This document shows, piece by piece, positions 1 to 8,537 of a DNA stretch of 64,000 nt. The position numbers and the translations under genes were made by a program. Source of the stretch: JAHJDS01 sp964569795 (GTDB lineage Bacteria; Desulfobacterota; Desulfarculia; Desulfarculales; JAHJDS01); the NCBI GenBank assembly GCA_964569795.1, contig CAZMVB010000003.1:124001-188000 (forward strand). The letters are read 5' to 3'. The number at the start of each line of letters is the position of its first letter. Positions within the stretch are counted from its first letter, which is position 1. The notes under the pieces were generated by a model, which did no database searches, was not told the origin of the DNA, and worked only from the letters and a program-made list of their open reading frames with translations.

Positions 1-2
1 TG

Positions 3-644
3 GGAATAACTCAACTTGACTACGGAGTGTTTTTTTATGCCAAAGGAGACTTCAAGGCTGCGGAGGATCACCTTGAGAAAAGCGTAGCACTTAGTGAAGA
101 AGCCAAGTTTCGTGTCGGAGTAGCCATGGCCTTATGTACCCTCGGACATGTGCATTCTTTTCTTGGAGATCCTGAGACCGGCATAAGACAGGCTGAAGAG
201 GGTCTCCGGATGTATCGTGATAGCGGGATTGAACTCCTCTTGTCTTTTTGTCATTGCGCGATGGGCAGCATTCTGCTGGACCTGGGCGACCTTGAGAAGG
301 CCATGATTCATGCAGAACAGGCGGTGGGTCTGTCAAGAAAGAATAGCGAAAGGCATTTTGAAGCGGAAGCCATGATAACCCTGGGAAGAGTAATCGCCGC
401 TACGGACAGAATGAAATTTGACGAGGCGCAGAGATTGATAATCGAGGGGCTGAATCTGCTCGATGAACTGCAAATAAGGTCGCGTTACGCCGTGGGTCTT
501 TTCTATCTGGGTGAGCTTTACGCCAATGTCGGCCAAAGGGATAATGCCCTCGAGAACCTGAAAAGGGCCGAGGCCATGTTCCAGGAAATGGGCATGGACT
601 ACTGGCCGGGCAAGACCAAAGAGGCGTTGGCTTCGCTACAATGA
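3..644 (+). CDS. TPR-repeat protein, C-terminal part (5' end outside window)
   Basis: The frame is open to the left edge of the window, so this is the C-terminal 213 residues of a longer protein. A GTG at 27 is only an internal candidate, because the residues before it (GITQLDYG) continue the same repeat pattern. The visible part is a run of degenerate tetratricopeptide repeats with G-hydrophobic-G spacing, such as ALCTLGHVHSFLGDPETG and AVGLFYLGELYANVGQRDNA, predicted all-helical and soluble. Similar C-terminal TPR blocks occur in bacterial cyclase/ATPase/TPR signalling proteins and in MalT/AfsR-type regulators. The zinc-ribbon relic just downstream favours the cyclase type, but no catalytic domain is visible here. 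Family is therefore inferred, and the TPR call is firm. Confidence 0.75.
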   Translation, partial: GITQLDYGVFFYAKGDFKAAEDHLEKSVALSEEAKFRVGVAMALCTLGHVHSFLGDPETGIRQAEEGLRMYRDSGIELLLSFCHCAMGSILLDLGDLEKAMIHAEQAVGLSRKNSERHFEAEAMITLGRVIAATDRMKFDEAQRLIIEGLNLLDELQIRSRYAVGLFYLGELYANVGQRDNALENLKRAEAMFQEMGMDYWPGKTKEALASLQ

Positions 645-695
645 CCGGCCTAATGTCACCAATGGATGGGGAATAAAACATTCAAGAGTCAAGAG

Positions 696-752
696 ATGAA
701 ATGCACCAATTGCCAAGCTGAAAATCCTCCGGGCGTTAGGTTTTTCCGTTAG
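696..752 (+). pseudogene. Relic of a zinc-ribbon protein N-terminus
   Basis: An ATG opens an 18-residue frame, MKCTNCQAENPPGVRFFR, followed by TAG. The start matches the CxxC half of the zinc ribbon that begins many class III adenylate/guanylate cyclase-ATPase-TPR proteins (MKCxxCQxENPxGxxFCxxCG). The second CxxC half is missing and the frame ends at once. No continuation of the family is seen to 1077. It lies 51 bp after the TPR gene, so it may be what remains of a tandem paralogue. A short real peptide is less likely. Confidence 0.5.
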
Positions 753-1077
753 TAAGCACTGCGTTACAGAATGCATGGGAATGGCATGGCCTAGGGGAAA
801 TTAACCGGCTTGGAAAAAGTTGCTATATCCCGAACATACCTGGGCGAACATCGCCGTCGCGGGGAGTCAACATATATCTCTCATATTTCGAGGCCAGCCG
901 GTCCCCGGGCCCAAATCCCGAAACCCCATCCTCTGCTGTTTAGAAAGGTTGATTTTCGGCCTCCAATTTCGGGGCCTTGGATAGGCTCAGAGCCCCACTG
1001 GGGCGGCGGCGTTGTTTCGGAACAGTTTGCCCATGCGGATCAACCGATCAGGTCTTGTTACGCCTCCAAAGGCGCCC
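753..1077. other. Non-coding stretch between cyclase relic and ligase gene
   Basis: No convincing gene. It holds two small hairpins: GCCCC-ACT-GGGGC near 990-1005, and CGCCT-CCAA-AGGCG at 1061-1074. The latter lies directly after the stop of the minus-strand ligase and may help to end that transcript, but it has no T-run. An AT-rich patch at 868-893 resembles the promoter region at 21408-21432. Confidence 0.4.
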
Positions 1078-2571
1078 CTACTTTCCGGCCAGTTCCTTTT
1101 TTATCTCCCGCTTGAGTATCTTGCCGGAAGAACTCTTGGGCAGATCGTCCCTGACAATGAACTCCTTGGGGACCTTGAATCCGCTGAGCTTGGATTTCAG
1201 CAAGGCGCGCAACTCGCCGGCCTCGATTCTTTCTCCCGGCGCAGGGACGCACACCGCCACCACCCTTTCCCCGTACTCCGGGTCGGGCAGGCCGAACACG
1301 GAACACTCGGCCACCTGGGGGCACTCGAACAGGGCCTCCTCCACCTCCCGGGGATAAACGTTCTCGCCACCGGTAATGATCAAATCCTTGATCCGGTCCA
1401 CGATGAACAGGTATCCGCTCTCGTCCAGGTAACCCACGTCCCCGGACCGCAGCCAGTCGCCATAAAAGGCCTCTTCGGTGGCGTCGGCGGCCCCGAGGTA
1501 GCCCTTCATGACCCCCCGGCCCCGAATGCATATCTCGCCCCTTTCTCCCCGGGGCAGTTCGGTCCCCTGGGCGTCGCGGATACTGACCTCATTGGTCCCC
1601 ACCGTCTGACCAACCGACCCCACCACGTGGCGGCTGTAGTGATTAAAGGTGACCATGGAGGCGGTCTCGGTCATGCCGTAAGACTCGTGGATGGCCAGGC
1701 CGGTCCGCTCCCGCCATTCGCGCACCACCTCGCGGGCCATGGACGCGGCGGCGCTGAAGCAGTAACGCACCTGGCCCAGCTTGGCCTTGAGGTCGTCCAG
1801 CTGCAGGAGGCGCACGTAGATGGTGGGCACCGCGTAGAGCTTGGTGACCCCGTGCTCGCCGATGGCCGCCAGCACCTGGTTCAGGTCGAACTTGGGCAGG
1901 AGCACCAGCCCGCCGCCCATCAATACGGTGGCGTTCATGATGTGCATCTGGCCGAAGACATGGTTGAACGGCAGAAAACAAATGCCCCGATCTCGCTCCG
2001 TGGATCGCTCCATGTGAGCCACCAGACCGATGGCCGTGTTTATGTTTTCGTGGCTGAGCTCCACCCCCTTGGGGATGCCGGTGGTGCCGCCGGTGTAGAG
2101 CACGCAGGCGGTGTCATCGCGGTCGCGATCCACCGACCTCAGAGGCGCATCGCCCTTTTGCTCCAGCTGGTTCAGACTCAACTCGCTTTCCGGGCCGATC
2201 ACGAATTCCAAACCGAACGACTGACGCAGTTTATCAATGGAGGCCGCCCGATCGGCGGAGCAGAATATCGCCCGGGGCCGGGCGTGAGACACCAGCAGTT
2301 CCAGTTCCCGGTCGGACAACTGGGCGGACAGGGTGACCGCCACCGCTCCCACCTTGAGCACACCGAAATAAAAGGCCAGCCAGTCCACCGAATTGGGGGC
2401 GCACAGGGCCACCAGGTCTCCGGGCTTCAGTCCCAGACCGGCAAGGCCCGAGGCGATGCGGGCCGCCCACGACTCCAGCTGGGCATAGGTGATCTGCTCT
2501 CCGCCTTGGATCACCGCCACATGGTCGGGAAACAGATCGGCGGACCGTTCCAGGTTGGATGCCAGGTTCAT
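1078..2571 (-). CDS. AMP-forming acyl-CoA ligase (class I), last gene of LIV operon 1
   Basis: Forms an acyl-CoA from a carboxylic acid, ATP and CoA through an acyl-adenylate, in the cytoplasm. The 497-residue protein has all ANL-family motifs: P-loop YTGGTTGIPKG (one S-to-G change), YGMTET, the hinge GYLFIVDRIKDLIITGGENV, and the C-terminal catalytic lysine in SSSGKILKRE. The ATG at 2571 is preferred over an in-frame start at 2634, because AGGAG lies 9 bases upstream and the family usually starts near MNLASNLERSADLFPD. It is 237 bp downstream of livF on the same strand. Chain-length or aromatic specificity cannot be read from sequence. The context of alcohol and aldehyde dehydrogenases makes an acid produced by that oxidation a plausible substrate (inference). 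Confidence 0.9.
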   Translation of the reverse strand: MNLASNLERSADLFPDHVAVIQGGEQITYAQLESWAARIASGLAGLGLKPGDLVALCAPNSVDWLAFYFGVLKVGAVAVTLSAQLSDRELELLVSHARPRAIFCSADRAASIDKLRQSFGLEFVIGPESELSLNQLEQKGDAPLRSVDRDRDDTACVLYTGGTTGIPKGVELSHENINTAIGLVAHMERSTERDRGICFLPFNHVFGQMHIMNATVLMGGGLVLLPKFDLNQVLAAIGEHGVTKLYAVPTIYVRLLQLDDLKAKLGQVRYCFSAAASMAREVVREWRERTGLAIHESYGMTETASMVTFNHYSRHVVGSVGQTVGTNEVSIRDAQGTELPRGERGEICIRGRGVMKGYLGAADATEEAFYGDWLRSGDVGYLDESGYLFIVDRIKDLIITGGENVYPREVEEALFECPQVAECSVFGLPDPEYGERVVAVCVPAPGERIEAGELRALLKSKLSGFKVPKEFIVRDDLPKSSSGKILKREIKKELAGK

Positions 2572-2808
2572 TATCCTTGTCTCCTGAAATTGAACGATGC
2601 CAACCCCTCGGCCCCCAGGGTGTCGTTGCGCCACAGGTCTCCGGAAAAGAGACGATTTCTTGGATGATCAAGGCTGGGCCCGCCTCCCCCGGCCTCAACC
2701 ATCGTTGCGAGCCGACCTGAAAGCATTTAACTCTGGCCTCATTGAACGCTGGACGTCAACCCCCTGGAGAACTGGTGCCGCGCCGCCCCCTGTCACGTAT
2801 GTCAATGC

Positions 2809-3513
2809 CTAAAGCCCCAGGTAGGCCTTCTTTATCATTTCGTTCCCCAGCAACTCCTGGCTGTTGCCCTCCAAAATGACGTGTCCGTTTTCGATCACGT
2901 ATCCCCGGTCAGCAATCTCCAGACTATGCCTGACGTTCTGCTCGATGAGCAAGATGGTCACTCCGTGGTCCCGAAGGGTCTGCACCACCCGAAAAATCTC
3001 CGCCATCAATATGGGCGCCAGGCCGGACGACGGTTCGTCGATCATGCATAATTTGGGATTGGACATCATGCCCCGCCCCATGACCAGCATCTGCTGTTCC
3101 CCGCCGCTCAGGGTCCGGGCCAATTGTTTTTCTCTTTTCTTCAATACGGGAAAGACCTGGTATATCTTTTCCAGGGCCGCTTCCTTGGTCTTCCAGACGC
3201 GGGGGAGATAGGCCCCCATCTCCAGGTTTTCGCGAACCGACATGTTGGGAAACGGTCTTCGGCCCTCGGGAATATGGGAGATCCCCGCCTCCACGATGGA
3301 GTATGTCTTCAGCCGGGTTATTTCCTTGCCCAAAAATTCGATGCTTCCCGAGGCCGGATGGACCAGCCCGGATATGGTATTCAGGGTCGTGGTTTTTCCG
3401 GCCCCATTGGAGCCGATCAGGGCCACTATTTCCGACTCCTTGACCGTCATCGACACGTCATGCAAGGCCTGTGATTTGCCGTAAAAGGTGTTGATCTTCT
3501 TCAACTCGAGCAT
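2809..3513 (-). CDS. livF: LIV-type ABC transporter ATPase LivF
   Basis: The second ATP-binding subunit of a branched-chain-amino-acid-type (HAAT family) importer; it works at the inner face of the membrane with LivG. It has 234 residues with Walker A GSNGAGKTT, the LivF-typical HIPEGRRPFPNMSVRENLEMG, signature LSGGEQQMLVMGRGMM, Walker B LCMIDEPSSGL and switch histidine region LLIEQNVRHSL. The ATG at 3513 is chosen because the protein then starts MLELKKINTFYGKSQAL as in the family and follows the livG stop by 4 bp. Longer frames reach into livG. Substrate is unknown. Neighbouring oxidation enzymes suggest organic acids or alcohols rather than amino acids (inference). Confidence 0.93.
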   Translation of the reverse strand: MLELKKINTFYGKSQALHDVSMTVKESEIVALIGSNGAGKTTTLNTISGLVHPASGSIEFLGKEITRLKTYSIVEAGISHIPEGRRPFPNMSVRENLEMGAYLPRVWKTKEAALEKIYQVFPVLKKREKQLARTLSGGEQQMLVMGRGMMSNPKLCMIDEPSSGLAPILMAEIFRVVQTLRDHGVTILLIEQNVRHSLEIADRGYVIENGHVILEGNSQELLGNEMIKKAYLGL

Positions 3514-3517
3514 GGAC

Positions 3518-4237
3518 TCATTCTCCCAGATACACCTTGATGACGTCCTCGCTGCTGGCGATTTCCTCGGGGGTCCCGGCGGCGATTTTCTCGCCATAAT
3601 GAAGCACGACGATCCGTTCACAGACCTTCATGATGGCCTTCATGACGTGTTCGATCATGACCACGGTCACCCCTCGGCCCCGGATACTGCTCACCAGCTC
3701 CATGGACTGGGCCACCTCGGTGGGGTTGAGGCCCTCCATCACCTCATCCAGCAGGAGCAGATCGGGTTTGGTGGCCAGGGCCCGGGCGACTTCCAGCCGT
3801 TTCTGGTTGGCCAGGGTGAGGCTGGAGGCCAGATCGGTCATCTTGTCCCGCAACCCGACGAATTCCAGCAACTCCGCGGCGTCATATCCGGCGGCCTCGG
3901 CCGACGTCTGTTCCTTCTTGCCGAAAAAGCAGCCCAGGACCACGTTTTCGAAGACCGACATGTTGCTGAAGACCTTGACCGACTGGAAGGTCCGGGCCAA
4001 TCCCATCCGGCAGATCTGAAAGGCCTTACGGCCGGTGATATCCTGGCCCTTGAACCTGATGGTCCCTGATCTGGGGGGGAAGGAGCCGGATATGACGTTG
4101 AACAGGGTCGTCTTGCCGGCCCCGTTGGGTCCGATCAGGCCCACCACCTCGCCGGGTTCCACGGTCAGATCGACGTCGGTCAGGGCGGCCAGGCCTCCAA
4201 AATGTTTGCTCACTTCCCGGCACTCGAGCAACGGCAT
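3518..4237 (-). CDS. livG: LIV-type ABC transporter ATPase LivG
   Basis: First ATP-binding subunit of importer 1, 239 residues. Walker A is GPNGAGKTT, and ARTFQSVKVFSNMSVFENV is the typical LivG Q-loop region. The ABC signature is unusual: LTLANQKRLEVARALA replaces the common LSYGQQRRLE form. Walker B reads LLLLDEVMEGLNPTE, with V where most have P. The switch region VVMIEHVMKAIMKVCERI is kept. The gene lies 1 bp from livM and 4 bp from livF, so the three are surely cotranscribed. The signature changes are seen in the sequence. Whether they alter ATPase rate is unknown, and related LivG branches also vary here. Confidence 0.93.
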   Translation of the reverse strand: MPLLECREVSKHFGGLAALTDVDLTVEPGEVVGLIGPNGAGKTTLFNVISGSFPPRSGTIRFKGQDITGRKAFQICRMGLARTFQSVKVFSNMSVFENVVLGCFFGKKEQTSAEAAGYDAAELLEFVGLRDKMTDLASSLTLANQKRLEVARALATKPDLLLLDEVMEGLNPTEVAQSMELVSSIRGRGVTVVMIEHVMKAIMKVCERIVVLHYGEKIAAGTPEEIASSEDVIKVYLGE

Positions 4238-4238
4238 G

Positions 4239-5168
4239 CTATCTCCCCGTCAATTTCCGGCGGATGTCCTGCGCCAGCCCCACCAGCCCGCCGGGCATAT
4301 ATAAAATGGAAACAACCAATATTATGCCGAAGGCAAGCATATAGTAGTAAGTCAGGGCGGTCCCCAACACCTCGTTCAGGAAACTGAAGATGGCCGCCCC
4401 GATTATGGGCCCGTAGATCTTTCCCATCCCGCCGAAAATAGCCATGAGTACGGGCATAAAGGAGTTGACCGATTTGAAAGCGATCTTGGGGTCGATATAA
4501 GTCTTCTGGGTGGCCATGACCACCCCGGCCACCCCCATGAAAAAGGCGCTGAGGCCGAAGGTCATGATCTTCAGGGCGGTCACGTTCAGTCCGGTATGGG
4601 CGGCGGCCTCCTCGTTTTCACCGATGCTCACCAGGGCCAGGCCATACTTGGAATTCTTGAGGAGATAGGCGGTCACGAGCGACACGGTAAAAATCAGCAG
4701 CATGATGAAGAAGACGACCGTGTTGTCCACCACGGCCACGATTCGTCCGGTGGTATCGTCTATATTGACTTCAAACCACAGGATGAAATATTTCATGAGT
4801 TCGACCAGGCCGAACGTGAACATGACGAAATATATGCCCCTCAACCGCAGCGTGATGGCGCCCACGAGTACCGCCAGGCAAAAACTGGCCAGACCGCCGA
4901 TGATCATGACCAGGGGCAGGGGCAGCTTGTTTCCCAGGACCGCCGCGGCATAAATGCCCACGCCGAAAAACGCCGCCGAGGCCAGGGAGATGTATTTGGT
5001 GGGCCCGGAAAACATGGTCCAGCTGACCGTCAGCACCACGTACATCAGGATGGAGGACGCAAGGATAATTTCGTATTCCCCGGCCCACAGGGGTGTCGCG
5101 GCCACCGCCGCGATCAGCAGGAGCCAGACCCCGAAGGTCCGATTGAAGATGAAACGCGCTAGGTGCAT
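4239..5168 (-). CDS. livM: LIV-type ABC transporter permease LivM
   Basis: Membrane permease of importer 1, 309 residues, with about eight to ten hydrophobic segments. The conserved permease block reads SGPTKYISLASAAFFGVGIY, where most LivM have GYTGQISLGHAAFFGIGAY, so the family motif has drifted. Later, the LRLRGIYFVMFTFGLVELMK segment and the loop LVSIGENEEAAAHTGLN are typical. ATG at 5168 is taken as start, preceded by GGGAA and 4 bp after the livH stop; a TTG at 5183 is a weaker option. It pairs with LivH to form the transmembrane channel. Confidence 0.9.
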   Translation of the reverse strand: MHLARFIFNRTFGVWLLLIAAVAATPLWAGEYEIILASSILMYVVLTVSWTMFSGPTKYISLASAAFFGVGIYAAAVLGNKLPLPLVMIIGGLASFCLAVLVGAITLRLRGIYFVMFTFGLVELMKYFILWFEVNIDDTTGRIVAVVDNTVVFFIMLLIFTVSLVTAYLLKNSKYGLALVSIGENEEAAAHTGLNVTALKIMTFGLSAFFMGVAGVVMATQKTYIDPKIAFKSVNSFMPVLMAIFGGMGKIYGPIIGAAIFSFLNEVLGTALTYYYMLAFGIILVVSILYMPGGLVGLAQDIRRKLTGR

Positions 5169-5172
5169 GGCT

Positions 5173-6042
5173 TTATTTCCCAAAGAGGCCGGTCGGCCTG
5201 ACGAGCAGGAGGAGCATGAAGATCACATAATAGGCCACCATGGACAGACTCGGTTCGAAATAGGTGACGATGCTGCCGATGAGTCCCAGAATAAGTCCCC
5301 CGATGAGACTGCCGGTGATGCTGCCCAAGCCGCCCAGCACGATCACGATCAGGGCGATCATGGTGTACTCGAGCCCCATGGTCGGCTCGATGATGTAAGA
5401 CATGCTCAAAAGCGTGCCGCCCAGTCCGGCCATCAGGGCGCCCAGGCCGAAACACAGGGCCAAGACCATCTCGATGTTCACCCCCATCAGGCCGGCCGCA
5501 ACCGGGTCCTGGGCCGCGGCCCGGATGGCCTTGCCCATGCGGGTCCGGGCCAGAAAGAGATAGAACACCAGGCAAAACACCAGGGCGAACCCGAGGGTCA
5601 CCAGCCGGTTGGCGGCGAATTTGGCCCCGGCAACGATTACGGGAAAGGCTAAGTAGCTATATCCTTTCATGGCGGCGCCCCAGATGATGATGGCCAGGTT
5701 CTGGATAATGAACAGGAGGCCGAAACAGGCCAGCATGGAGCTGCCTTCGAAGGCGTCCAGGGTCGCCGAAATCCTGCGCAGACGGCTGAATATGGTCCGG
5801 TAGAGGACAAATCCCAGTACGAATATGGTGGGACCGGTAATGGCCAAAGCGATGATCGGGTTTATCTTGAGGGACGTAAACAACCACCAGGTGATGAAGG
5901 CGCCGACCATGATGAACTCGCCGTGGGCGATGTTCAACACCCGGGCGACGCCGTATTGCATGCTCAGGCCCACGGCAATCAGGGCGTAGATGCCCCCCAG
6001 CAACAGGCCGGAAATGAGGACATCCAGTATTGTCAAGAACAT
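5173..6042 (-). CDS. livH: LIV-type ABC transporter permease LivH
   Basis: Second membrane permease of importer 1, 289 residues, with about eight hydrophobic helices. Typical LivH features are ISGLLLGGIYALIAVGLSMQ at the N-terminus, VLNIAHGEFIMVGAF, the cytoplasmic loop MGKAIRAAAQDPVAAGLMGV and the C-terminal LLLLVRPTGLFGK. The gene stands 309 bp behind the binding-protein gene, and that gap is filled with inverted repeats. It is tightly packed with livM, livG and livF. Confidence 0.93.
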   Translation of the reverse strand: MFLTILDVLISGLLLGGIYALIAVGLSMQYGVARVLNIAHGEFIMVGAFITWWLFTSLKINPIIALAITGPTIFVLGFVLYRTIFSRLRRISATLDAFEGSSMLACFGLLFIIQNLAIIIWGAAMKGYSYLAFPVIVAGAKFAANRLVTLGFALVFCLVFYLFLARTRMGKAIRAAAQDPVAAGLMGVNIEMVLALCFGLGALMAGLGGTLLSMSYIIEPTMGLEYTMIALIVIVLGGLGSITGSLIGGLILGLIGSIVTYFEPSLSMVAYYVIFMLLLLVRPTGLFGK

Positions 6043-6231
6043 GATGGACTGATCCCAGGTTTATCTGTGCCGGTCCGCTGGTTTGTCGGGTAAGACATCG
6101 AATCGCCTTCTCTCTGCCTTTTTCGCATGGGACACCACAGATTGCCGCACCGAGGCCGTCTCGCCGCCATGGGGAATGACGCCCTTATTTAACCCGTGCG
6201 GGGGAAAGTATACAACGGGGCCTGAGGGCGG

Positions 6232-6247
6232 GGGCCGCCGGCGGCCC
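6232..6247. repeat. 16-bp perfect palindrome in operon 1 spacer
   Basis: GGGCCGCC followed directly by GGCGGCCC. As RNA it can fold back only with a few central bases unpaired. It lies between the binding-protein stop and livH, so it may form part of a processing or attenuation structure. Confidence 0.5.
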
Positions 6248-6254
6248 AGGGCCG

Positions 6255-6325
6255 CCCCAAAGGCGCTGGATGCCCGCTCCCAGTTCCAGCCAAATGGGGG
6301 GCGGAGCCATCCCGCGCCTTTGGGG
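6255..6325 (-). terminator. Long-armed inverted repeat after the binding-protein gene
   Basis: Arms CCCCAAAGGCGC (6255-6266) and GCGCCTTTGGGG (6314-6325) pair perfectly over 12 bp. The 47-base loop can itself pair in part. In the minus-strand mRNA the structure starts 27 bases after the binding-protein stop and precedes livH. Such hairpins commonly protect or partly terminate the binding-protein message, so that it outnumbers the permeases. There is no T-run. Confidence 0.5.
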
Positions 6326-6351
6326 AAGGTCTGTTGTCGCCTTGGATCAGA

Positions 6352-7590
6352 TCACTTCTTCTTCTTCGGCCAGGGCGGCTTGGGGTATTCCGGCTTGGCG
6401 GTGCGCTTGGGGCCCGGATCGATGACCTCGAACACGCCTTTTTGCCACTGCCCGATCTCGCCCGGATGGTTCACGAATTGGCGCTTTTTATTGTACCAGA
6501 ACATCCCCAGGTACGTGGGGAATTTGGCCTTGACCATGACCGCCCGGATCTTCTTCTGGTTCAGGGTGCCGGCCTTTTCGATGCATTGCTTGAAGTGCTG
6601 CAGCGAGGCATAGTAATACAGGCCGCCCCAGTAGTCGGGCTCCACCTTGAATTTCTTCACGAACAGCTTGACCAGTTTCGCGGCGCCGGGAGAGGTCTTG
6701 GCGTTCCAGGCGCCACCGCCCATGACGCCCTCGACGCCTCTCACGCCAAAGGTCCCCTTGAACAGGGGCGGGGAGAAGGGCAGGACGGTCATGAAAAAGG
6801 CCTTGAAGTTGATGCCCAGTCCCATGGCCTGGCCGGTCAACAGCATCCCGCCCGGGGGGTAGCAGGCCGCCACGAAGGCGTCCGCCTTGAGGGCCTTGGC
6901 CCGCTTCAACAGGGCCGAGAGGTCCTTGATGCCCGGCGGATAGCTCTTGTTCATCACGACCTTCATCCCGTACTTCTTGAAGTAGGGAACAAAGGCCCGG
7001 CCGTATTCGATCCCGTGGAGGTCCGCCCTCCAGATCACGGCCACTCTTTTCACGCCCACTTCGTGAAAGATCTTGGCCAGGGTCGGCGCCTGCGTTTCGG
7101 AGTGGTTGAGGACCTGGAAGAAATAGGGCAAATTGAGCGTGGTCAGCTTCTTGGCCCCGCCCGGGCCGCCGATGAGGATGTAGTGGTACTTGTTGGCGAT
7201 GGGCGCGGCGGCAAAGAGCCAGGCCGTGCCCCAGGGCGGCAGGATGAAATCGACCTTGTCCTCGACGATCATCTTTTCCAAAAGGCGCCGATTGGTGCCG
7301 ATGTCGCTCTTGTCGTCGTACCGCTTCAGGACCACCGGTATCTTCCGGCCGCACTCGCGGATGTAGATGCCGCCGTGCTTGTTCACCTGCTCGATCCACA
7401 GTTGGTAGATCTTGCCTCCGGAGATGGCCACCCCGCCGGCCAAAGGCCCGGACAGGGCTAACACCTGACCGAAAACGATCTTTTTCGGACACTTTTTCTT
7501 CGCACTGACGGCAGAGGTGGTGCCGAGCAGCAGCCCCACCGCCGCCAACAGAATTATGCCCCCTTTCCAGAGGCTACCCTTCCTGACCAT
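6352..7590 (-). CDS. Periplasmic substrate-binding protein of LIV importer 1
   Basis: Binds the substrate in the periplasm and delivers it to LivHM. The 412-residue protein begins with a clear signal peptide (MVRKGSLWKGG, then a hydrophobic core, cut near AVSA-KKK). The mature part follows the peripla_BP_6 fold, with IVFGQVLALSGPLAGGVAIS and later GIKDLSALLKRAKALKADAF. ATG at 7590 is chosen over 7620, because GGAGGAGGG lies 4 bases upstream and the signal peptide starts there. It ends in a lysine-rich tail. The gene follows the SDR by 80 bp and precedes livH by 309 bp. The ligand is unknown. Confidence 0.9.
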   Translation of the reverse strand: MVRKGSLWKGGIILLAAVGLLLGTTSAVSAKKKCPKKIVFGQVLALSGPLAGGVAISGGKIYQLWIEQVNKHGGIYIRECGRKIPVVLKRYDDKSDIGTNRRLLEKMIVEDKVDFILPPWGTAWLFAAAPIANKYHYILIGGPGGAKKLTTLNLPYFFQVLNHSETQAPTLAKIFHEVGVKRVAVIWRADLHGIEYGRAFVPYFKKYGMKVVMNKSYPPGIKDLSALLKRAKALKADAFVAACYPPGGMLLTGQAMGLGINFKAFFMTVLPFSPPLFKGTFGVRGVEGVMGGGAWNAKTSPGAAKLVKLFVKKFKVEPDYWGGLYYYASLQHFKQCIEKAGTLNQKKIRAVMVKAKFPTYLGMFWYNKKRQFVNHPGEIGQWQKGVFEVIDPGPKRTAKPEYPKPPWPKKKK

Positions 7591-7634
7591 TTTTCCCTCC
7601 TCCAAATGGTTAGGTACCATAAAGAACCGCGATC

Positions 7635-7666
7635 ACACACCACGCCACCCCTTGGCCCCGGTGTGT
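7635..7666 (-). terminator. Hairpin between SDR and binding-protein genes
   Basis: ACACACC at 7635-7641 and GGTGTGT at 7660-7666 form a 7-bp stem just after the SDR stop on the minus strand. It may terminate or process the message between the enzyme genes and the transport genes. There is no clear T-run. Confidence 0.35.
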
Positions 7667-7670
7667 CTGT

Positions 7671-8489
7671 TTAGACTCCCCAGTTGACGCCGGCGCTGCT
7701 CAGGGCCGCGCCGGAAACGTCCACCACGGCCGACCCGCCGTCGATCAGCAGCACGGCCCCGGTCATGAAAGACGAGTCATCGCTGGCCAGGTAGCTGCAC
7801 AGGCCGCCGATCTCGTCCGGCGAAGCGACTCGGCCCAGGGGGACATTGGACGCGATGACACCGAACACCCCGTCCACGTCCGTTTTCAGGACCTCGGTCA
7901 GCGGAGTGAGCGAGGTCTCCAGCATCTTGGTCCGCACCGCTCCCGGACAGACCGCGTTGACCCGGACCTTATGTCGGCCGTAGTCCAGGGCCGCCTGCCG
8001 GGTCAACATATTGATGGCCGCCTTGGAGGTGCAGTAGGGCGCCATGCCGGGCAGGCATTGGACCCCGCCCAAAGACGAGATGTTGATGACCGATCCGCCC
8101 CCGGCCTCGATCATGTGCGGGACGGAGGCCCTCATGGCATGGAACGTCCCGGTCAGGTTTATTTCGAGCACCTGCTTCCAGACGGCCAGGTCCACGTCGG
8201 TGACCGTGCCCCCGGGATCGATCCCCGCGTTATTGACCAAGACGTCCAGCCGGCCTGACATCTCGAGCGCGGCGGCGACCATCCGCTCCACGTCCTCGTA
8301 CTTGGAGACGTCCCCCGCGCAGATGGACATGGAACCCGCGGGCAATGATTTGGCCACTTCCTCCAGCTTTGCCTCGCGGCGGCCGGTGATGCACACCTTG
8401 GCCCCGTCCGCCACGAACCGCTTGGCAATGGCGGTGCCGATGCCCGTGCCGCCGCCGGTGATAAGAGCTGTCTTGCCTTCCAGGTTCAC
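7671..8489 (-). CDS. Short-chain dehydrogenase/reductase (SDR)
   Basis: NAD(P)-dependent oxidoreductase of 272 residues, cytoplasmic. The cofactor motif TGGGTGIG lies near residue 11, NNAG near 90, the catalytic serine in NISSLGG and the YxxxK pair in YCTSK. PGAVRT follows the active site and a C-terminal TGAVLLIDGG closes the Rossmann fold. The C-terminus runs about 15 residues beyond the usual end. GTG at 8489 is the start, with AGGAGG 6 bases upstream. It lies between the MoaF-like gene and the binding-protein gene, in the same direction. With the alcohol and aldehyde dehydrogenases it suggests oxidation of a hydroxylated substrate; the exact substrate is unknown. Confidence 0.88.
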   Translation of the reverse strand: MNLEGKTALITGGGTGIGTAIAKRFVADGAKVCITGRREAKLEEVAKSLPAGSMSICAGDVSKYEDVERMVAAALEMSGRLDVLVNNAGIDPGGTVTDVDLAVWKQVLEINLTGTFHAMRASVPHMIEAGGGSVINISSLGGVQCLPGMAPYCTSKAAINMLTRQAALDYGRHKVRVNAVCPGAVRTKMLETSLTPLTEVLKTDVDGVFGVIASNVPLGRVASPDEIGGLCSYLASDDSSFMTGAVLLIDGGSAVVDVSGAALSSAGVNWGV

Positions 8490-8537
8490 CTTTTTCCTCC
8501 TAGCCAGGCCCCTTGATCGTGGGGATTCATCCAGCCC

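Larger units (their letters stand above)
6043..6351. other. Structured intercistronic gap between binding protein and livH
   Basis: No gene. The 309-bp spacer within operon 1 carries a perfect 16-bp palindrome and a long 12-bp inverted repeat, listed separately. The rest is G+C-rich sequence with no start sites of note. Confidence 0.5.
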
